Source: Methanosarcina sp. (GTDB lineage Archaea > Halobacteriota > Methanosarcinia > Methanosarcinales > Methanosarcinaceae). From it: 17,778 nt of DNA. The notes under the pieces were generated by a model. That model had not been told where the DNA came from. It worked only from the letters and a program-made list of their open reading frames with translations, and searched no databases. A program made the position numbers and the translations under genes. Positions 14,302 through 17,778 of this stretch are shown here, piece by piece. The stretch spans positions 4,223 to 22,000 of the forward strand of contig DUGS01000105.1 in NCBI GenBank assembly GCA_013331265.1, read 5' to 3'. Position 1 is the first letter of the stretch; each line of letters opens with the position of its first letter.

Positions 14302-14910
14302 TCATTTCTTTCCGTAAATGATGCTGAAATAGTTCCCCTTTTCCGGGATGTCTTCTTTTTTGCTGATAATCAGTTCATTGTCCGAAAAGAGCCTCTCTGC
14401 AAAAATAAACTCTCTGTACCCTTTAGCTTCGAGCTGTTCTATGATCTTTCTGGGCCGCGTGGCTTTAAGGTGGATCATATACCCGATCTCAGAGCCATCG
14501 CTGACCTCAAAGGAACTCTCAACCGCTACATCAGTCCTTGCAGCAAAAGACGTTATGGAACTTATTCCCGGGACTGTTGAAGTCTCAACATCCGGATAGT
14601 GCCTGTGCATGACTTTTTTCAGGTGAGTGAAAGTGGAGAAAAAGTTGGGGTCACCTATAAGCCCAAAAGCCACTGTCCCTTTTCTTGCCTCATCTGCAAT
14701 ACGGTCTGCGTTCTCTTTCCAGAGAGAGTTCAGGACTTCGATATCCCTTATCATGGGGAACTCGAGGATTTCGGCATCCGCATAAGGAGCCACAAGGTCT
14801 TTTGCCAGGCGGCCTGGAACATATACCTTATCGCTGTTTTTCAAAATATCCACTGCTTTGAGCGTCAAAAGCTGGGGGTCTCCGGGACCAAGTCCTACTC
14901 CTATTAACAT
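14302..14910 (-). CDS. cbiL: Cobalt-precorrin-2 C20-methyltransferase
   Basis: CbiL methylates C20 of cobalt-factor II/precorrin-2, the first committed methylation of the cobalamin branch. The 202-residue protein opens directly with GVGLGPGDPQLLTLKAVDIL. It continues with VYVPGR, AFGLIGDPNFFSTFTHL and TVPGISSITSFAARTDVA, all recognisable tetrapyrrole methylase elements arranged as in CbiL. It is somewhat shorter than bacterial CbiL (usually about 230-240), as is common in archaea, and no conserved block seems lost. GGAG lies 8 nt before the ATG. It follows cbiT after 121 bp, a large gap for this operon that contains a 23-bp tandem duplication. Confidence 0.93.
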   Translation of the reverse strand: MLIGVGLGPGDPQLLTLKAVDILKNSDKVYVPGRLAKDLVAPYADAEILEFPMIRDIEVLNSLWKENADRIADEARKGTVAFGLIGDPNFFSTFTHLKKVMHRHYPDVETSTVPGISSITSFAARTDVAVESSFEVSDGSEIGYMIHLKATRPRKIIEQLEAKGYREFIFAERLFSDNELIISKKEDIPEKGNYFSIIYGKK

Positions 14911-14990
14911 ATTATAGCTCCATAGTTTTTTAATAGGTAAATGTAAAGCGTGATATCATTAACTTGATGGTGATTAATCTGAGAAGGATT

Positions 14991-15036
14991 TAAGAGTAAT
15001 TTTCAGATTTACCTAAGAGTAATATTCAGATTTACC
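14991..15036. repeat. 23-bp tandem duplication at the cbiT stop codon
   Basis: taagagtaattttcagatttacc (14991-15013) is repeated directly as 15014-15036 with one mismatch. The cbiT stop codon (15032-15034) falls in the second unit, so the minus-strand unit starts with the end of the gene. The duplication therefore lengthens the 3' spacer without touching the protein. Confidence 0.75.
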
Positions 15037-15580
15037 TTTTTCCGACAATTATATACACAGGGTTCTCAGGTTTGAACATGGTCTCTCCGGCAATCGGGGC
15101 GCTTCTTGAGACAGCAACATGTACTACCTCGTCAAAAATCCCCAGTCTCTTCATAGCTTCTATTGTCCTGACAACTGTTTCGATACGGACCGCATTTACC
15201 ACAATGCTCCGGGCTTTTTTTTCAACAAGTTTCTCAAGTATGGAGTCAATGTTTTTCGTCCCGCCGACAAATGCGCAGTCGATTGAATCGATAGACCCTC
15301 CGGAGCCAAGGAGATCCGAAGCTTCGCCGGCTAAAATCCTGGCATTTTCGATCCTGAAGTTTTTAAAGTTCGTTTCCGTGGCAATAAGAGCTTCTTTACG
15401 GGCATCGATTGCATAGATAGTCAGGTTCCGGGCAATCCGGGTTGCTTCAATAGAGACTGATCCCGTACCGCAGCCTACATCTGCGAACCGGTCCCCGTCC
15501 TTAAGTCCGAGTTTGGAAAGGGACACTGCAATAATTTCAGGTTTAGTCGGACCGCCACTAACACTTACTATTTCGGACAT
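15032..15580 (-). CDS. cbiT: Cobalt-precorrin-6B/7 C15-methyltransferase (decarboxylating)
   Basis: CbiT methylates C15 and decarboxylates the C12 acetate side chain. The 182-residue protein has the early GGPTKPEI segment that marks CbiT, then a class I SAM-binding motif, FADVGCGTGSVSIEA (about residues 33-47), the acidic strand end IYAIDARKEA, and DCAFVGGTKN where CbiT proteins have their conserved active-site strand. The partner C5-methyltransferase CbiE is fused in CobL of some bacteria but is not present here and must be encoded elsewhere. GAGGT lies about 6 nt before the ATG. A TATA element 40-55 bp upstream makes this the first gene of the cbi operon. Confidence 0.93.
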   Translation of the reverse strand: MSEIVSVSGGPTKPEIIAVSLSKLGLKDGDRFADVGCGTGSVSIEATRIARNLTIYAIDARKEALIATETNFKNFRIENARILAGEASDLLGSGGSIDSIDCAFVGGTKNIDSILEKLVEKKARSIVVNAVRIETVVRTIEAMKRLGIFDEVVHVAVSRSAPIAGETMFKPENPVYIIVGKR

Positions 15581-15620
15581 GTTCTACCTCGGGAAAATTA
15601 AAGCAAATACATCGAATGTG

Positions 15621-15634
15621 AATTAAATATATAG
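15621..15634 (-). promoter_or_regulatory. TATA element of the cbi operon
   Basis: The minus strand reads CTATATATTTAATT. Transcription about 25 bp downstream would start near 15600, leaving a short leader of about 20 nt that still includes the ribosome binding site. A leader this short leaves no room for a cobalamin riboswitch. Confidence 0.5.
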
Positions 15635-15839
15635 CGATATAATTTGGAGATTATATTAAATCTGGATGCAGCAATTAGAGCCAGCAAGATGTGATTTTTG
15701 GCAAGTGCAAACCAGATTCAGATTCATATTGAAGGACTTTTATAAATAAGATATTTCAGATTTACCCGATTATAAATATAACTTGCTGTAGATATACCTT
15801 ATTATCGGCAAGAAGGGCAGTAAAGGAAAGTAAACTTTA

Positions 15840-15908
15840 ATGAGCCTGAAGAAAAAAGAGAAAAAAAGTAAAAAAGTTTGTACTACATGTAAGCCGAACC
15901 TTAAATAA
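15840..15908 (+). CDS. Possible 22-residue lysine-rich CxxC peptide
   Basis: A small frame encodes a very basic peptide (MSLKKKEKKSKK...) followed by a CTTC motif and a short tail, ending at TAA. AAAGGA lies about 11 nt upstream, and a TATA-like attataaatataa sits at about 15769-15781, giving a plausible small transcript. No relative is recognised. A purine-rich stretch can yield a Lys/Glu-rich frame by chance, so this is only a candidate. It is the only gene-like feature in the 736-bp space between cbiT and the synthase gene. Confidence 0.25.
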   Translation: MSLKKKEKKSKKVCTTCKPNLK

Positions 15909-16316
15909 AATTCTTCAAAATTTAAATAAGAACACTTTGAAAACCGGATGAGTTTTTCTTAAGGGATATTTTCTTATATGCATGGCACCTTCAAAACATT
16001 TTTATAATTATAAAATTAAGAATATGTATAGATGTTATAAAGAAAGAGATTTTAACTATAACAGCATAGTGTAATTAAGGTATCTAGCAACCTCGATAAA
16101 TCTCTTTTGAGAAAGGTTAAAACGCACTTGCAGTAAAAAACGAGATAATTAATCCCCAAAATAAATATTTTTTAACAAGAAGATGAACGTTTTCGGCTTA
16201 ATATCTGATTTTCTAATATCATACATAAAAGCATCTTTTTGACAGGAAAAAACCAGCTGTGTAAGCCCTTCTCTCGACGCAGGGCCCACCTCCTGGAAAA
16301 GATAGGAGAAGAGTAT
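15909..16316 (+). other. Upstream region of the Re-citrate-synthase-like gene
   Basis: No convincing gene is seen. A perfect 16-bp A+T palindrome, ttttataattataaaa, is at 16000-16015 and could also act as a TATA element, leaving a leader of almost 300 nt. A hairpin with aacct (16089-16093) and aggtt (16114-16118) encloses tctc-tttt-gaga (16101-16112). A nearer TATA-like sequence, catacataaaagc at about 16222-16234, would give a leader of about 60 nt. The Shine-Dalgarno AGGAG at 16304-16308 fits ATG 16317. Confidence 0.4.
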
Positions 16317-17639
16317 ATGAAAATTTATGAATCATATGAGGACCTGCCCAAACTAAAGCTGCCTTATGGAAACGAGGTGTTTATAAGTGACAGCACTATT
16401 CGCGACGGCTCACAGATGCCTGGAATAGTCCTGAGCAGAGAACATAAAGTTCAAATTTATGAATACCTGCACGAGATAGGGATTGAGAAACTTGAAGCCT
16501 TTGTATTCAATAAAAGAGATAGGGACGCTGTTGAGCTTATGTTCGACAGGGGATACGAGTGCCCTGAAATTACGGGATGGGCAAGGGCTTCAAGGGCAGA
16601 CATAGATAAAATTCTGGAAGTTGACGGGCTTGAAGAGACCGGAATTCTAATGTCTGTCTCAGATACACATATTTATTCCAAAATGAGACTTTCAGGGAGG
16701 GAAGAGGCTGAAGAGAAGTATCTTGACGCCCTTCAATATGCAGTGGACCACGGGCTCCGCACAAGGGCTCATCTGGAGGACATGACAAGAGCTGACAACT
16801 ACGGCTTTGTTTTCCCCCTTGTAAAAAAGATAATGGAAATCGACCCTGAATGTATCATACGGGTCTGCGATACAGTTGGATACGGGATGCCGTTCATGAA
16901 TATTGATGAACCTTATGGGATTCCGAAAATTGTCCAGCACCTCAAAAAGGAGATTGGGGTAAAAAACATAGAAACGCATATACATGATGATTACGGGTTC
17001 GGGTCAGCAAGCTCTATTGCAGGTTTCTGGCATGGAGCCAACTGGACAAGTGTGACCTTCCTTGGCATAGGAGAACGTGCAGGAAACAGCGAGATGGAAA
17101 AAATCCTGCTCTTCCTGGCAGACAGGGTTGAAGGTTTTGACAAATATAACCTTGAGCCCGTGACTCGTTTTGCAGAATTTATGGAAAAAGAGCTTGGTCT
17201 CAGAGTCCCGAGAAATAAAGCTGTTGTCGGGAAAAATATCTTTGCCCATGAGTCAGGCATCCACGCCGCAGGCGTCCTGAAAAACCCTTTCAATTATGAG
17301 CCCTACCCCCCTGAACTTGTAGGAAGCACCAGGCTTCTCCTCATAGGCGACTCTTCGGGCCTTGAGGTAATACGCTACAAAGTTCAGGAGACCTTAAACA
17401 ACCTCCTTGATGTCGAGACCATAGTAGAAAAAGATGATAAAAGACTGCTTAAGATACAGAAAGAGATCCAGAAGCTCTACGACAAAGAAGAGAGAGTTTC
17501 CTGCATCTCGGATGAGGAACTCCTGGCTTATGTTGAGAAGTATTTCCTCTATCAGCCAATCTGTGACCCAGCACATACGGGAAGAGGAAAGCTTAAAAGT
17601 AGAGGGAAAATTCAGGAATCAGTAGACGAAAAAGAGTAA
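16317..17639 (+). CDS. Homocitrate/isopropylmalate-synthase-family enzyme, most like Re-citrate synthase
   Basis: This 440-residue DRE-TIM metallolyase condenses acetyl-CoA with a 2-oxoacid. Motifs seen are SDSTIRDGSQ (residues 24-33, catalytic Arg29-Asp30), AHLEDMTRAD, RVCDTVGYG, a metal-binding THIHDDYGFG, GIGERAGN, and HESGIHAAGVLKNPFNYEP. The segments PEITGWARA and HLEDMTRAD resemble Re-citrate synthase of clostridia more than AksA or LeuA. The LeuA regulatory domain is absent. Re-citrate synthase would supply citrate for the oxidative branch to 2-oxoglutarate. Homocitrate or isopropylmalate synthase activity cannot be excluded from sequence. The frame reaches TTG 16239, but AGGAG 8 nt before ATG 16317 decides the start. 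The gene is alone, divergent from the cbi operon. The last 35 residues or so are charged and probably flexible. Confidence 0.82.
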   Translation: MKIYESYEDLPKLKLPYGNEVFISDSTIRDGSQMPGIVLSREHKVQIYEYLHEIGIEKLEAFVFNKRDRDAVELMFDRGYECPEITGWARASRADIDKILEVDGLEETGILMSVSDTHIYSKMRLSGREEAEEKYLDALQYAVDHGLRTRAHLEDMTRADNYGFVFPLVKKIMEIDPECIIRVCDTVGYGMPFMNIDEPYGIPKIVQHLKKEIGVKNIETHIHDDYGFGSASSIAGFWHGANWTSVTFLGIGERAGNSEMEKILLFLADRVEGFDKYNLEPVTRFAEFMEKELGLRVPRNKAVVGKNIFAHESGIHAAGVLKNPFNYEPYPPELVGSTRLLLIGDSSGLEVIRYKVQETLNNLLDVETIVEKDDKRLLKIQKEIQKLYDKEERVSCISDEELLAYVEKYFLYQPICDPAHTGRGKLKSRGKIQESVDEKE

Positions 17640-17674
17640 AGTTACGGAAGAAGGAAATAATAGAAACATTAGAT

Positions 17675-17760
17675 TAAGTGGTATAAGGTTCTTCAGACCT
17701 TATATCAGCCTTACTAAACCTTGCATAAATTAACCTTTAATTATCAGGTTTGACCACTTA
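17675..17760. other. Possible structured element or terminator after the synthase gene
   Basis: taagtggt (17675-17682) pairs with accactta (17753-17760). Within this, tataaggt (17682-17689) pairs with accttata (17697-17704) over a 7-nt loop, and aaacct (17716-17721) pairs with aggttt (17746-17751) around a further 5-bp stem (17728-17732 with 17738-17742). The result is a branched fold of about 86 nt just after the stop codon. It may be a terminator, an RNA element or the end of a repeat; the window stops 18 bases later. Confidence 0.35.
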
Positions 17761-17778
17761 TTCTTTCTGTTCACTTAT

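Noticed and set aside
15581..15640. Cobalamin riboswitch upstream of the cbi operon
   Set aside because: The TATA element leaves a leader of only about 20 nt and no B12-box-like sequence was seen; these riboswitches are not typical of archaea.
15751..15766. Third copy of the cbiT-end repeat (ttcagatttacc)
   Set aside because: Only 12 bases match, in A+T-rich DNA about 700 bp away; this can be chance.
17675..17760. tRNA gene, because of the closing stem and branched fold
   Set aside because: No T-arm GTTCRA-type sequence next to the 3' side of the stem and no D-arm or anticodon arm of normal size.

Overview
The window looks like a chromosome segment of a methanogenic archaeon of the genus Methanosarcina or a very close relative. 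The grounds are an F420-dependent NADP reductase, a cytosolic-type heterodisulfide reductase HdrC-HdrB pair, archaeal TATA-type promoters in A+T-rich intergenic DNA, GGAGG/GGTGAT-type ribosome binding sites, and an anaerobic (cobalt-early) cobalamin gene set. No rRNA, tRNA, CRISPR array, insertion sequence or phage gene was recognised. The species cannot be fixed from the sequence alone.

Layout. (1) 1-249: the end of an unrecognised reading frame with an in-frame stop. (2) 504-3170, plus strand: npdG (F420H2:NADP oxidoreductase), then a long leader and the hdrC-hdrB pair with no hdrA nearby. A strong bidirectional hairpin follows. (3) 3272-4302, minus strand: two small cysteine-rich proteins (DUF1284 and DUF1847 types). 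(4) 4493-5039: a decayed DUF169-family gene broken across three frames. (5) 5122-9231: a divergent cluster. The minus arm has two MinD-like ATPases with inserted 2x[4Fe-4S] ferredoxin domains and two NifX/NifB-C-terminal-like proteins; the plus arm has a DUF134 helix-turn-helix protein and an Mrp/NBP35-type ATPase. The arms share a 212-bp promoter region with a perfect 12-bp palindrome. This gene set resembles the Desulfovibrio orange protein (ORP) locus and is the most interesting system here. (6) 9534-10828, plus strand: a thioredoxin-fold lipoprotein and a CcdA-like membrane protein, probably an electron relay across the membrane. (7) 10992-15580, minus strand: an operon-like cobalamin block in the order cbiT, cbiL, cbiF, cbiG (N-terminal part), cbiG (C-terminal part), cbiH, cbiC. 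cbiG is split in two, and its first part has no normal start codon but does have a strong ribosome binding site in front of an in-frame ATA. (8) 16317-17639, plus strand: a homocitrate/isopropylmalate-synthase-family enzyme that most resembles Re-citrate synthase, followed by a possible structured element at the window edge.

How the genes may work together. npdG and hdrCB belong to F420, NADPH and CoM-S-S-CoB redox metabolism. The ATPase/NifX/Mrp cluster probably builds or inserts a metal cluster, with DUF134 a plausible regulator. The cbi genes carry out the middle steps of corrin ring synthesis, needed for the corrinoid methyltransferases of methanogenesis. The final synthase would feed citrate/2-oxoglutarate or a related 2-oxoacid pathway. 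These links are inferred from gene content and adjacency.
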